A DNA stretch of 64,000 nt, taken from Parvularcula sp039822105. Its GTDB lineage: Bacteria > Pseudomonadota > Alphaproteobacteria > Caulobacterales > Parvularculaceae. The notes under the pieces are model-generated. The model had not been told where the DNA came from. It saw only the letters and a program-made list of their open reading frames with translations, and searched no databases. Numbering within the stretch: the stretch's first letter is position 1; the number at the start of each line of letters is the position of its first letter. Of this stretch, positions 35,202-44,331 are shown piece by piece. The DNA lies in NCBI GenBank assembly GCA_039822105.1, contig JBCBMW010000002.1, positions 248,001 through 312,000 of the forward strand. Direction: 5' to 3'. A program made the position numbers and the translations under genes.

Positions 35202-36428
35202 TTAGTCGTCGAACTCCGCAACACGGATGGACGACGAGCGCTCGGTGATCTTCTCTTCGTTGATCTCGATCCCCAAGCCGGGAGTGCTCGGGATTAACAG
35301 GTGACCGTCTTTATACGTTAGATACTCGTCCGCCGCATCGATCATGTCAGCGTGATCATCGACGTCGACGAACTCCATAAAGGGACCAATGATCGGGTAG
35401 GACGCCGCAAGCTGTAAGGACGCCGCTGTTGAGATCACCGGCCGTGTGTTGTGCATGATGATCGGCTTTTGGTTGACCTGGCTCAGCACACCGATCTTAT
35501 GCATGCCGGTGATACCCATCGCCTTGATCACGTCCGGATTGATGTAGTCCGGATTGGCGTAGGTGATGAGCTCTTGCAGCTGGAACGGCGTGTACTCCTT
35601 TTCGCCAGCAATGATGGCGAGATCCAACGCATCCACCACTTCGGCCGTGTGCTTATGGTGCTGGTCAGAGCACGGCTCTTCAAAGAAACGGAATCCGAGT
35701 TCATCCTGCAGCACACGGCCAATCTGTATCGCGCGCGCCACGGAATAGCCATTGTTGATATCGGTGAAGAGCTCAACATCGGTGCCGCGCAGGCGATTTT
35801 TGATAGTCCTGAGATACTCGATGGTCCGATCTTCCACAGGATCAAGATGGCTTTCGCGGACTTGCATGCGGCACTTCACTGTGCGGAAACCGCGATCAGC
35901 GAACTTCTCGGCCTTATCCGCTGCCTGTTCTGGCGTCATGCGGGTCCAGCGCTTGGTGCCGTAGCTGCCATAAATCGGCATTTTGTCCCGATACTGACCA
36001 CCGAGCAGCTTGTAGATCGGAACTTCAAGGACCCGGGCCTTGAGATCCCAAAGCGCGATGTCGATACCCGCAAGTGTGTTGGCCAGCGCGCCTCCAGGAC
36101 CAAAATCGTGCTCGCGGTAGAAAATGTTCTCGAGGATCGGAGACGTATCGAACGGGTCGCGGCCGAGCACGCGCTTCGCCATCGCATCGTGGAGATAGGT
36201 CTGGAACAGTGACGGCCGACCGGCATCGGTCTCACCCCAGCCGGAGACGCCGTTATCCGCGGTGATCTTCACAAAGAACCCGTCATCCATCACGAATGAC
36301 TTGATCTCGGTGATGACCAAATCTGAATCGAGAGGTGCCGCGACCCCGCATCCAATCAGCGCCGGTGCGGCCACACCGCATCCAAGCGCACCGAGCATTG
36401 ATCGTCTTGTCAGCGAGGTGACATCCAT
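35202..36428 (-). CDS. Tat-exported mandelate racemase/enolase-superfamily protein
   Basis: 408 residues. The N-terminus LTRRSMLGALG is a twin-arginine signal (Arg8-Arg9) and LIGC (Cys27) fits a lipobox, so a periplasmic Tat lipoprotein is likely. The mature part has the enolase-superfamily set: Lys185-Cys-Arg187 on strand two, metal ligands Asp223, Glu250 and Glu276, and the mandelate-racemase dyad Asp299/His326 with the same 27-residue spacing as mandelate racemase. It is therefore probably active as a sugar-acid dehydratase or racemase; Arg replaces the second Lys of a KxK motif. Export is unusual for this family, whose members are normally cytosolic. It follows the WD40 gene after 9 bases. 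Confidence 0.85.
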   Translation of the reverse strand: MDVTSLTRRSMLGALGCGVAAPALIGCGVAAPLDSDLVITEIKSFVMDDGFFVKITADNGVSGWGETDAGRPSLFQTYLHDAMAKRVLGRDPFDTSPILENIFYREHDFGPGGALANTLAGIDIALWDLKARVLEVPIYKLLGGQYRDKMPIYGSYGTKRWTRMTPEQAADKAEKFADRGFRTVKCRMQVRESHLDPVEDRTIEYLRTIKNRLRGTDVELFTDINNGYSVARAIQIGRVLQDELGFRFFEEPCSDQHHKHTAEVVDALDLAIIAGEKEYTPFQLQELITYANPDYINPDVIKAMGITGMHKIGVLSQVNQKPIIMHNTRPVISTAASLQLAASYPIIGPFMEFVDVDDHADMIDAADEYLTYKDGHLLIPSTPGLGIEINEEKITERSSSIRVAEFDD

Positions 36429-36437
36429 ATTCTCTGC

Positions 36438-37556
36438 CTACTGTGTTTTCTTGTTGGCTTTCGCCGCCAGTTCGTCCTGAAGCTTTCGCACCTTACGGTG
36501 CTGCGCCTCGTTGATATTGGGGTTATCGGACATGAAAGTCCAAAGCTGCACGGTGCCGTCTTGGTGCGCCGTGGTCAGCATGGTGCCGGTGGCGTTGAAG
36601 TCCATGTATTCAAGCGCATCTGAGACCTCGGCCTGGTGCGCGAAGGGGATCGCGTCATTGCCCACTTCGGAATCCATCAGGACGTCGACGGAGAAAAAGT
36701 CGATGGTGTAGCCATGGCCCGCGACGAGCAAAAAGCGGCCATCCTTGGTCCACTCCACCGTTTCTGTTTTCTGGCCTGATTTGTTGAGGCGACGGATCAG
36801 GTCGCCGCTGTCGACATCATAAAGGTAGACAAACCCGTGGGTCCCGCCGACCGCCAGCACCTCGTCATCTGGACTGAAACGTGTGTTGATGAAGATGTGC
36901 TTCTCACCATCGAAGGTGGGTGACCTCTCGGGGAGGTTCCATTTTTTCTCGACACGCCATTCGTCCACAGACCAAATGCGCGCTTCAAAATCGCCAACCG
37001 CAGCCAAATAACCGTCATCGGAGGAAAAATCGAGCTCGTTGACGGTGCCCGCATGAGGCAGCTCCTTCACCAAGCGCCAATCATCGGTGGCAAAAACGCG
37101 AACGACGCCCCGGCCATCCACCTTCTCCCGGCCAGTGGCGAGGTATCGACCATCATGCGAGACGCTGAGGCCGTCGATACCGTTTTCATGCTCGAAGTCG
37201 AAAATCACCTCGGCCGTATCGACGTCGAACACGCGAAGGTAGCCGTCCTCACTGACCGAGGCGACATACTGACCGTCACGCGTCCACGCGACCCGTTCGA
37301 TCTCTTGGGGCACTTCGCGTCGCCACAGCATGTGGCCGTCGTCAACGCGGAAGACCCGAACAGTGTTGTCGAACTTCGATCCGGTGACAACGTGCATACC
37401 GTCGGGAGAGAACTCCGAACTCTCAACCGAGCCGTACTCACCGTTGATGTCCGCGATGCGCGACCAGACGTGGTTGAGGCCGAGCTTCCCCCCGGCGTGA
37501 GCCGATCCGAGTGCAGCGATCGCTATTCCCACAGCCGAAACGATTGCAGTGCGCAT
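36438..37556 (-). CDS. Periplasmic WD40-repeat beta-propeller protein
   Basis: 372 residues: Sec signal peptide ending GSAHA, then about seven WD40-type blades, for example FSPDGMHVVTGS, WTRDGQYVASVSEDGYLRVFD and FNATGTMLTTAHQDGTVQLW, and a charged helical tail. No catalytic residues can be assigned; such propellers usually bind partners or act as scaffolds. Its gene is 9 bases from the exported enolase-superfamily gene, so the two products may work together in the periplasm. A weak copy of the locus motif (37621-37637) precedes it. Confidence 0.8.
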   Translation of the reverse strand: MRTAIVSAVGIAIAALGSAHAGGKLGLNHVWSRIADINGEYGSVESSEFSPDGMHVVTGSKFDNTVRVFRVDDGHMLWRREVPQEIERVAWTRDGQYVASVSEDGYLRVFDVDTAEVIFDFEHENGIDGLSVSHDGRYLATGREKVDGRGVVRVFATDDWRLVKELPHAGTVNELDFSSDDGYLAAVGDFEARIWSVDEWRVEKKWNLPERSPTFDGEKHIFINTRFSPDDEVLAVGGTHGFVYLYDVDSGDLIRRLNKSGQKTETVEWTKDGRFLLVAGHGYTIDFFSVDVLMDSEVGNDAIPFAHQAEVSDALEYMDFNATGTMLTTAHQDGTVQLWTFMSDNPNINEAQHRKVRKLQDELAAKANKKTQ

Positions 37557-37639
37557 GTGATGGTCCTCACTCTATCTGCAGCGACGCTAGTGAGGTCGGT
37601 ATAACCCAGCAACGACCCGCTTCCCGTATGGTGAGAAGA

Positions 37640-39169
37640 TCACGAGAACACCACCGGCGCCAGCGCAAGAGAGAGCACGGCCACAACGACGATCGCGATG
37701 AGATTGAGCCGGAAACCAGCGCGCGCCATGTCGGTCAAGCTCACCTTCGATTCTGCATAGACCACCGCGTTGGGGCCCGTCGCCATCGGCAGCATGAAAG
37801 CGCAACTCGCTGCCAGGGCCAAAGGCAACGCAACCAGCGAAACATCGAGGCCGATGGATAGAGCGAATGCGCCCAGCACAGGCATCAGCGCAGCAGCGGT
37901 CGCCACGTTGCTTGTGATCTCGGTAAGGAAGATCACAAAGGCCGTCAGAACAAGGACGAGCAACACCGTGGGAAGGCCGCCGAGGATCCCAAGTTCATTG
38001 CCGATCCACGTGCCCAGTCCCGAGGCCCTGATCGCCACGGCGAGAGACATCCCCCCACCAAAAAGAATGACAACGCCCCACGGGATCGATTCGGCCGCAT
38101 CCCAGTCGAGAATTTTCGCATGCGGACGATCAGGACAGCCGGCAGGTACGACAAAACAAAGGACTACACCGAGAATGGCCGTCACATGATCAGTAAAACC
38201 GCCAAAAGGCGACACACCGGCCACCGTGATCGCCTGCAGCGGCTGACGAAAGATCCAAAGGAACGCCACCAACGCAAAGACCATCAGCGTGCGCTGTTCA
38301 GGAACGCTCGGCTGTCCAAGCGCGGCAAGTCGCTCGCGCACCAGCTCAACGCCCTCCCCCGATTGCACACCCGAGAGCTTGAATGCCCATTTGGTGAGCA
38401 CAAACCAGGCAAGCGGCAACATCACCAAAACCGTGGGGACACCAAACGTCATCCACTGCAGAAAGCTGATATCGCGGCCGGTTGTCTCGTTGAGATAGCC
38501 GACAATGATCAGATTGGTCGGTGTGCCGATATAGGTACCCACACCGCCAATCGAGCAGCCGTAAGCAACCCCTAGGACGAGCGCCATCGTGAACGGGGCT
38601 CGGTCTTGACCAGGCCCCAGAACCGCACTCGCCACCGACAAGGCGATGGGTGTCAGCATGATCGCGGTGGCCGTGTTGGAGATCCACATCGACAGCAACG
38701 CCGCCGCCGCCATAAACCCGCCCACAAGCGCCGCGGGCCGCGCCCCTGCCCGCACGACAACATTGAGCGCGATGCGCGTGTGAAGGTTCCAGCGCTCGAT
38801 CGCCTTGGCCACGATGAAGCCGCCCATGAGCAAAACGACGATCGGGTGCATGTAGGGCGCGGCGGTCTGCGACACGCTTTGCCCGGCGACCACTGGCAGA
38901 ATGACAAGCGGCAGAAGCGCGGTGACAGGAATCGGCACCGCTTCTGTCACCCACCAGGTGGCCATCCAAATTAGCAGTGCACAGACCGACCATGCAAACC
39001 ATGGGTCCCCCGATGGACCAACTGTGGCGGCCAAGCTGTCTGGCGCCCCCAAAAGCAAGAGAACGCCCGCCGCGAGAGGCCCCAGAACCAGCCCTATCCG
39101 TGGCCTCAGCGGTTGAGTCTCAGGTTCTTGCCAATCGCCGTCGACGACGCTCGTTTGCACTTCGGACAT
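37640..39169 (-). CDS. DASS/SLC13-family sodium:anion symporter
   Basis: 509 residues with about 11-12 membrane segments. The SLC13 signature appears as SMWISNTATAIMLTPIA near residue 160 and again as TEITSNVATAAALMP near residue 415, giving the two SNT motifs that bind sodium and carboxylate. Transport of C4-dicarboxylates or related polyhydroxy acids is likely; sulfate is possible. It follows the glycerate kinase gene after 17 bases and is probably co-transcribed, pointing to import of the acid metabolised in this locus. Confidence 0.88.
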   Translation of the reverse strand: MSEVQTSVVDGDWQEPETQPLRPRIGLVLGPLAAGVLLLLGAPDSLAATVGPSGDPWFAWSVCALLIWMATWWVTEAVPIPVTALLPLVILPVVAGQSVSQTAAPYMHPIVVLLMGGFIVAKAIERWNLHTRIALNVVVRAGARPAALVGGFMAAAALLSMWISNTATAIMLTPIALSVASAVLGPGQDRAPFTMALVLGVAYGCSIGGVGTYIGTPTNLIIVGYLNETTGRDISFLQWMTFGVPTVLVMLPLAWFVLTKWAFKLSGVQSGEGVELVRERLAALGQPSVPEQRTLMVFALVAFLWIFRQPLQAITVAGVSPFGGFTDHVTAILGVVLCFVVPAGCPDRPHAKILDWDAAESIPWGVVILFGGGMSLAVAIRASGLGTWIGNELGILGGLPTVLLVLVLTAFVIFLTEITSNVATAAALMPVLGAFALSIGLDVSLVALPLALAASCAFMLPMATGPNAVVYAESKVSLTDMARAGFRLNLIAIVVVAVLSLALAPVVFS

Positions 39170-39186
39170 GTCTGCGCCAGCTTCCG

Positions 39187-40512
39187 TTAGATTTCGGGAT
39201 GCACCAGAACGATCCGCAGATCGTTCACATTGGTCCGTGTAGGCCCGGTCATCACCAGATCACCGAGCTCGGCAAATGCTTCATAGCTCTGGTTCATCCG
39301 CAAGGCCGCTTGCAAATCGATCTGCGCGTCACGTGCCCGCGCTAAGGTCGTTTGATCGATCAAAGCACCGGCATTGTCTTCGGTACCATCGATCCCATCA
39401 GTGTCACAGGCGATGGCCGTGATCCCTTCAGCCCCGCCGAGAGCCTGGACCAACGCCAGCAAATACTCCGTGTTGGGCCCACCCGAACCGCCGCGTTCAT
39501 TGACGTGAACAGTGCACTCGCCTCCCGAGATCAACGCGAAGCGCTGGCCTTTCTTCTGATAATGAAGCGCCAGCGCGGCCTGGATCATGCCAACCTCGCG
39601 TGCCTCCCCCTCAATATCATCACCAAGATGAATGGGCTGGTAGCCATTGGCCGAAAGGAATTGTCCCACTGCAGACAATGCCTGGCGCGCACGGCCCACC
39701 ACCTCTGTGCGGCCTCGCTGAAAGACCTCCCACTCCGATGTGGGCGTCTCGTTGGCCTCATCGTAAAGAGCCTTTTGAACGCAAGCCGGCGCCTCGATGT
39801 TGTAAAGCTCCAGGATGCGTCGGGCGTGGGCCAATGTCGTTAAATCAGCGACCGTTGGGCCCGACGCCACCATCGCAGGGTCGTCACCCACCACGTCGGA
39901 AATGATCAGTGTCGTGACTGATGCAGGATTGGCCGCCAACGCCAGTCGCCCGCCCTTTATCGACGAGAGATGCTTTCGCACGCAGTTGATTTCTCGGATC
40001 GACGCACCTGAGGCCAACAAAGCCCGGGTCACCTGCTGCTTGTCTTCCAGCGTGATCCCCGGCGCCGGGGCGGCCAAGAGGGCTGAACCTCCGCCCGACA
40101 AAAGCGCCAGCAACTGGTCCTCAGGACCAAGGCTTTCAGCCAGCTCAAGCACGCGCCTGGCCGCGTTTAACCCTTCTGCGTCCGGCACGGGGTGGCCCGC
40201 CTCGACCACCTCCAGCCCATCGACATTGCGCAAGCTTTCCAAACCATGACCATAGCGGGTCAGCACCAAACCGGGCAGCGGCTGACCATAATAGTCAAGC
40301 GCGGCACGAGCCATGGAAGCCGCCGCTTTGCCAACGGCCAACAGATAAGTCGTTCCGACATTCCGTAGCGGCGGCAGATAGGCCGGGAGCAACCGCGCGG
40401 GGGAAACGGTTTGGGTCGCGACCTCAAAGGCCTCAAGCAGCAGGGCTCTCGCCGCGACCACATCGTGATCGCCACTGTATTCCTTCGGACCCGACACAGA
40501 GCGATCTCCCAT
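39187..40512 (-). CDS. Glycerate 2-kinase, GckA/TtuD type
   Basis: 441 residues from ATG 40512, which has GGAAAGG upstream. It has the DUF4147 N-terminal domain (VGKAAASMARA, VVEAGHPVPD, LLSGGGSALL) and the MOFRL C-terminal domain (GGECTVHV, NTEYLLAL, CDTDGIDG). These enzymes phosphorylate D-glycerate, usually at position 2, and serve in tartrate, hydroxypyruvate and sugar-acid catabolism. It is divergent from the IclR gene and heads a unit with the DASS permease. It implies that glycerate or hydroxypyruvate is an intermediate of the pathway. Confidence 0.9.
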   Translation of the reverse strand: MGDRSVSGPKEYSGDHDVVAARALLLEAFEVATQTVSPARLLPAYLPPLRNVGTTYLLAVGKAAASMARAALDYYGQPLPGLVLTRYGHGLESLRNVDGLEVVEAGHPVPDAEGLNAARRVLELAESLGPEDQLLALLSGGGSALLAAPAPGITLEDKQQVTRALLASGASIREINCVRKHLSSIKGGRLALAANPASVTTLIISDVVGDDPAMVASGPTVADLTTLAHARRILELYNIEAPACVQKALYDEANETPTSEWEVFQRGRTEVVGRARQALSAVGQFLSANGYQPIHLGDDIEGEAREVGMIQAALALHYQKKGQRFALISGGECTVHVNERGGSGGPNTEYLLALVQALGGAEGITAIACDTDGIDGTEDNAGALIDQTTLARARDAQIDLQAALRMNQSYEAFAELGDLVMTGPTRTNVNDLRIVLVHPEI

Positions 40513-40566
40513 CCAATCTACCTTTCCTGAGGCGGAACACGCACCAGTGCAGCACACCGCAGCAGC

Positions 40567-40583
40567 TTTCTCACATCGTGGAC
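40567..40583. promoter_or_regulatory. Candidate IclR operator, glycerate kinase/IclR region
   Basis: TTTCTCACATCGTGGAC matches 13 of 17 positions of the aldolase-operon site. It lies 55 bases before the glycerate kinase start and 128 before the IclR start, suiting autoregulation plus control of the kinase-permease unit. Confidence 0.45.
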
Positions 40584-40710
40584 ACATCGCCGCTCGTTCA
40601 ATGGCAATTGTTCGTCGAATGCTCTATAATACCACCTGGAATCGATGGTGACGGTGTCAAAATTGGTGAGTGGCAAGCTCCCCCGGCCTCGGTTCGGGAG
40701 GAATGATGTC

Positions 40711-41514
40711 ATGGCCCAAGACCGACGGACAGCGGAAACCGGACAAGTCCAGTCCCTCGTGCGCGCGCTTGGTGCACTGGAAGAGCTGGCTCATCATCCT
40801 GAAGGCATGACCATGACCAGCCTGGCGAAGGCGATCGGCCTTCCGCGCTCGACGACTCATAGGCTGCTGACAACGATGCACAGCCTTCAGTTCGTCATCT
40901 TTAACGATATCAACAGCCACTGGCTGGTGGGCCCTCAGGCGTTCACCGTAGGCTCAGCTTTTGGCGGCGTGCGCGATCTGGCGCGTCTCGGAAAGCCCTA
41001 TTTGCGGGCAATCAGCATGACGACGAGCGAGCTGGTGAGCGTATCGATCCCTAGCTCTGGCTCCCAGCTCTATGTTGGCCAGTCCGACAGCAAGACACCG
41101 CTGCCAGCCACCTATCGTCCCGGCGCCCGCCTGCCGCTTCACTACGGTGCCGCGGGGAAGGCTATGCTGGCCTTCTGGTCGGAAAACCGCTTGGGCGACT
41201 ATATCTCTTCGATCGACTTTTCGAAGCGTACAGACAAATCCACCACCGACACGTCGAAGCTTTGGGAAAAGATCAAACGTACCAGAGACCGCGGCTACGC
41301 GTTTGACTGTGAGGAATGCGCGAAAGATCTTCGTTGTGTTGGCGCCCCCGTTTTCGACGAAGACGGCATCCCTGTCGCTGCGCTCTCGATCTCAGCGCCG
41401 CTGAGCCGGATGAACAAAGATCGGATGCACAGCCTCGGCCGCGAGCTTCGCGCAACGGCGCTCAAGATGACCAACGGACTGGGCGGGCGGATGCCCCAGG
41501 CCTTGATCGGCTAA
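40711..41514 (+). CDS. IclR-family transcriptional regulator
   Basis: 267 residues: N-terminal winged helix (QSLVRALGALEELAHHPEGMTMTSLAKAIGLPRSTTHRLL) and a GAF-like effector domain with RLPLHYGAAGKAMLAF and the DCEECAKDLRCVGAPVFDEDG block that forms the ligand pocket. The ATG follows GGGAGGAA. It sits in the middle of the catabolic locus between oppositely oriented units, and recurrent near-palindromes upstream of those units are its likely operators. The effector should be the pathway substrate or an early intermediate. Confidence 0.9.
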   Translation: MAQDRRTAETGQVQSLVRALGALEELAHHPEGMTMTSLAKAIGLPRSTTHRLLTTMHSLQFVIFNDINSHWLVGPQAFTVGSAFGGVRDLARLGKPYLRAISMTTSELVSVSIPSSGSQLYVGQSDSKTPLPATYRPGARLPLHYGAAGKAMLAFWSENRLGDYISSIDFSKRTDKSTTDTSKLWEKIKRTRDRGYAFDCEECAKDLRCVGAPVFDEDGIPVAALSISAPLSRMNKDRMHSLGRELRATALKMTNGLGGRMPQALIG

Positions 41515-41519
41515 GCCCG

Positions 41520-41536
41520 TTTCCACAATCCGGAAC
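41520..41536. promoter_or_regulatory. Candidate IclR operator before ADP-ribosylglycohydrolase gene
   Basis: TTTCCACAATCCGGAAC has TTCC/GGAA arms and shares TTTCCACAA and CGGAA with the 50743 site. It lies 165 bases before the start of the Tat-exported glycohydrolase-like gene, within a 186-base gap. Confidence 0.5.
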
Positions 41537-41700
41537 AACAAGTCTTCCGTGTTGACCGCATCTTTGCCTGTGCTGTGAGATCAGCCTGGGTGATAAAGAT
41601 GCTTGCGCGACAGGAAGGGCTTACCTGCTTGATATCGCGTTCGACTTAGCATCTCGCACACCCACGCGGCAGCGATGATCGACTGCTTGAGAGATGCGCG

Positions 41701-42960
41701 ATGAATGATGCTCCACTGATCAATCGGCGGCACCTCTTGGGCGGCGCTGCCACGGCTGCAGCAGCGGCATCTGTTCTTCACCAGAGCGCCACCGCGAGTG
41801 CGGCAAAGGTGCAACCGGAGTACACGGACCGCCTCGAAGGCGCCCTCTACGGCCTCGCTATTGGCGATGGGATGGGCGCGCCTGTTGAGGGATGGAAAGC
41901 GGCCGATATCAAAAAACGCTTCCAGGACCACGACTTCTCAATGTTCCTGCCGCCGACCAAACCTGAGCTCATCGGCACGAACAAGGGGAAAGGCGATGGC
42001 CGGATCACGGATGACAGCCTGCTTCTCGAAGCGCTGATCAGGAGCTACGAGACCAAGCTCGATCATCTTGATACGCATGACTACGCCGAGCTCTTCGTCC
42101 CAGAATACGCAGAGCGCCCCGTCTGGGTGCCCGAGCGTCAAGCCGATATGCCATCGATCGAGCGGCCACTGTGGTATCCGGAACGATACAGCCACCTCCA
42201 ACTCTCTGTCTACAACACCGAACCTCGCCGGGCCGGCATGAGCAATCGCGAGACCCAGAGCTATTGCGGCTACGTCATGCCGATTGGCGCTGTGAATGCG
42301 GGCGATCCGGAGGCCGCCTATCAGGAAGCTGCATCCTTCGGTCTCGCCGCCCAAACGTCCTACGGTCTTGAAGCCGGAGCGGTCACGGCTGCGTCCTTCG
42401 CGGCCGCGTTCGCCCACGATGCGTCTGTCAGCGACGTTATCGATGCGGCGAGCTCTCTGGCCAATGACGGCACAGGCGCAGCGCTCGAAGCTGTGTTGCC
42501 CCTGGTCGATCCGCGCGCCAACCTTGATGAGGTCATCGCCACCATTCGGTCGGCCTACCTTCCCTTCAGCGGTGTGATCGCGAGCGCTGCGACCTCGGAT
42601 ATGGCCGACCTTCAAGACGCAAGTATCTCTGGATACGGAGAACCATCGCGAACGGTGGCGATCGAAAACCCCGTCGTGGCTCTGGCACTTTTGAAATGGT
42701 CAGGGGGGGAATTCATGCCGGCCCTGAAAGCTGCGGTCTTTTACGGCGAGGACTGTGAGTCGATCGCCGCCCATGTGGCGGGACTGTGCGGCGCCCTCAA
42801 CGGCCGCGAGTCCATCCCATCGAGCCTGCGCAAGACGTCGGACACGAACAACAAACGAGATCGCCGAGACGCCGCCGCGCGCCTGGCCAACGTCGCGTCG
42901 GAGATCACCAAGAAAGACACCGCCCGACTGGCGCGTCGCTCCGTTGCGATCAGCGGCTAG
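41701..42960 (+). CDS. Tat-exported ADP-ribosylglycohydrolase-family protein
   Basis: 419 residues. The N-terminus INRRHLLGGAATAAAAAS is a twin-arginine signal (Arg9-Arg10). The mature domain shows family blocks EGALYGLAIGDGMGAPVEG and ITDDS (Thr103-Ser106), but the C-terminal metal motif, usually D-x-D-[TS], reads DCES (351-354), an Asp-to-Glu change. The family hydrolyses N- or O-glycosidic bonds of ADP-ribose or ribosyl groups in the cytosol, so a periplasmic copy in a sugar locus probably acts on a different glycoside. It is convergent with the GntP gene, with stops overlapping in CTAG. The role is inferred. Confidence 0.78.
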   Translation: MNDAPLINRRHLLGGAATAAAAASVLHQSATASAAKVQPEYTDRLEGALYGLAIGDGMGAPVEGWKAADIKKRFQDHDFSMFLPPTKPELIGTNKGKGDGRITDDSLLLEALIRSYETKLDHLDTHDYAELFVPEYAERPVWVPERQADMPSIERPLWYPERYSHLQLSVYNTEPRRAGMSNRETQSYCGYVMPIGAVNAGDPEAAYQEAASFGLAAQTSYGLEAGAVTAASFAAAFAHDASVSDVIDAASSLANDGTGAALEAVLPLVDPRANLDEVIATIRSAYLPFSGVIASAATSDMADLQDASISGYGEPSRTVAIENPVVALALLKWSGGEFMPALKAAVFYGEDCESIAAHVAGLCGALNGRESIPSSLRKTSDTNNKRDRRDAAARLANVASEITKKDTARLARRSVAISG

Positions 42961-44282
42961 ATGATCAACGACTGAAGACCCAGCAATACGAGCGCCGCCG
43001 TAAAGGCTTGAATAGCGGTGCCCACTGAGTAAAAGCGCAACCCGTCGGGGACGGACAGACCCAAGAGCTGGGTCACCACCCAGAAGAAGCTGTCATTCAC
43101 ATGGCTGACGGCCATCGCCCCTGCCCCGATGGCGACGGTCACGAGGGCTGCTCCCATTGGCCCCTCCAGGCCCAGGTCGCCCAGAAGCGGTGCCACAAGA
43201 CTTGCCGTGGTGACAATTGCGACGGTTGATGATCCTTGCGCCGATTTGATGGCTGCCGCGATCAACAGCGGTGCCAAAACACCCAAGCCCGCCGCGGAAA
43301 CAAGCTGCCCGAGATCTTGCCCGATGTCCGTCGCCTGAAGGACTTTGCCGAAAGCCCCGCCCGCGCCAGTGATCAAGATCACCATCGCGGAGTCGCGGAA
43401 CGCATCACCAACCCACCCCTCGTTTGAAAGCATCCTGCGCTCAAAACGCTTTGGTAGAAAAAACGCACACAGAACACCAAGGCTAAGAGCAATGAGCGGC
43501 TGACCGAAAAAGGTGGCGCCGGCCGCAAGTGCGCCGCCGACTGGACTGTTTGGCATCGCCGCGACGGATCCGGCCAAGATCAGCGCGAGCGGCAACACCA
43601 GCGGCAGCATGGCGATGATCAACGGCCGGTCGAACTTGGCCTCATCAGCGGGTTCTGCCCCAGCCGCGAGTTCGAGCGTTGGCATCCGGTGGCGGATTGA
43701 CAGGACGAAGATCAGCCCAGCCGCTGCCGTGATGAGCCCGACCGGCAACCCCACAGCGAGAACAAGCCCCAAGTCCGCGTTCAGAATGGCCGCCGCAGCA
43801 ACGGGCCCAGGCGTGGGAGGAACCATGACATGGGCCGCGTAAAGACCAAATGCGAGCGCCAGACCGCCAACAGCTAGCGGCACGCCCGCACGGGCACTGA
43901 GGGCTCGGTTCAAGGGCGAGAGAACAATCAACCCCGTGTCGCAGAACACCGGAACCGCTGTGACAAACCCTATCCCGCCCATGGCCGCGGGAAGCCCTCG
44001 TGGACCTGAACGATCGAGAACGGCTTTGGCGATGCGCATCGCCGCCCCTGAACGTTCCCAGACGATGCCGATGACCGATCCCAAGAGGATAATCGGCCCG
44101 ACACTTCCGATTGTCGCGCCAAAACCACTCGTCAGCACCGCAACGATCTGACCTGGCTCAACCCCCGCAAGCAGACCAAAGACAAAAGCAACACCAAGCA
44201 GCGCCAATATCGGATGGAGACGGAGAACACTGGTCGCCAACACGATCGCCACAATGGCGGCCAGCAAAAGCCCTACCAACAC
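42957..44282 (-). CDS. GntP-family gluconate/sugar-acid:H+ symporter
   Basis: 441 residues with about 12-14 membrane segments. The GntP pattern is clear: SVGPIILLGSVIG, the FCDTGLIVLSPLNRAL block near residue 115, HVMVPPTPGPVAAA near 150, and VSHVNDSFFWVVT near the C-terminus. Members import gluconate, glycerate and other aldonates. The GTG start follows GGAGGG. It lies 49 bases after the transaldolase gene on the same strand and is the terminal gene of that unit. Confidence 0.92.
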   Translation of the reverse strand: MLVGLLLAAIVAIVLATSVLRLHPILALLGVAFVFGLLAGVEPGQIVAVLTSGFGATIGSVGPIILLGSVIGIVWERSGAAMRIAKAVLDRSGPRGLPAAMGGIGFVTAVPVFCDTGLIVLSPLNRALSARAGVPLAVGGLALAFGLYAAHVMVPPTPGPVAAAAILNADLGLVLAVGLPVGLITAAAGLIFVLSIRHRMPTLELAAGAEPADEAKFDRPLIIAMLPLVLPLALILAGSVAAMPNSPVGGALAAGATFFGQPLIALSLGVLCAFFLPKRFERRMLSNEGWVGDAFRDSAMVILITGAGGAFGKVLQATDIGQDLGQLVSAAGLGVLAPLLIAAAIKSAQGSSTVAIVTTASLVAPLLGDLGLEGPMGAALVTVAIGAGAMAVSHVNDSFFWVVTQLLGLSVPDGLRFYSVGTAIQAFTAALVLLGLQSLII

Positions 44283-44331
44283 AAAGGGTCACCCTCCCAG
44301 CGGATGTCGCTCGCCGCGGCGAGCCCGAGGT

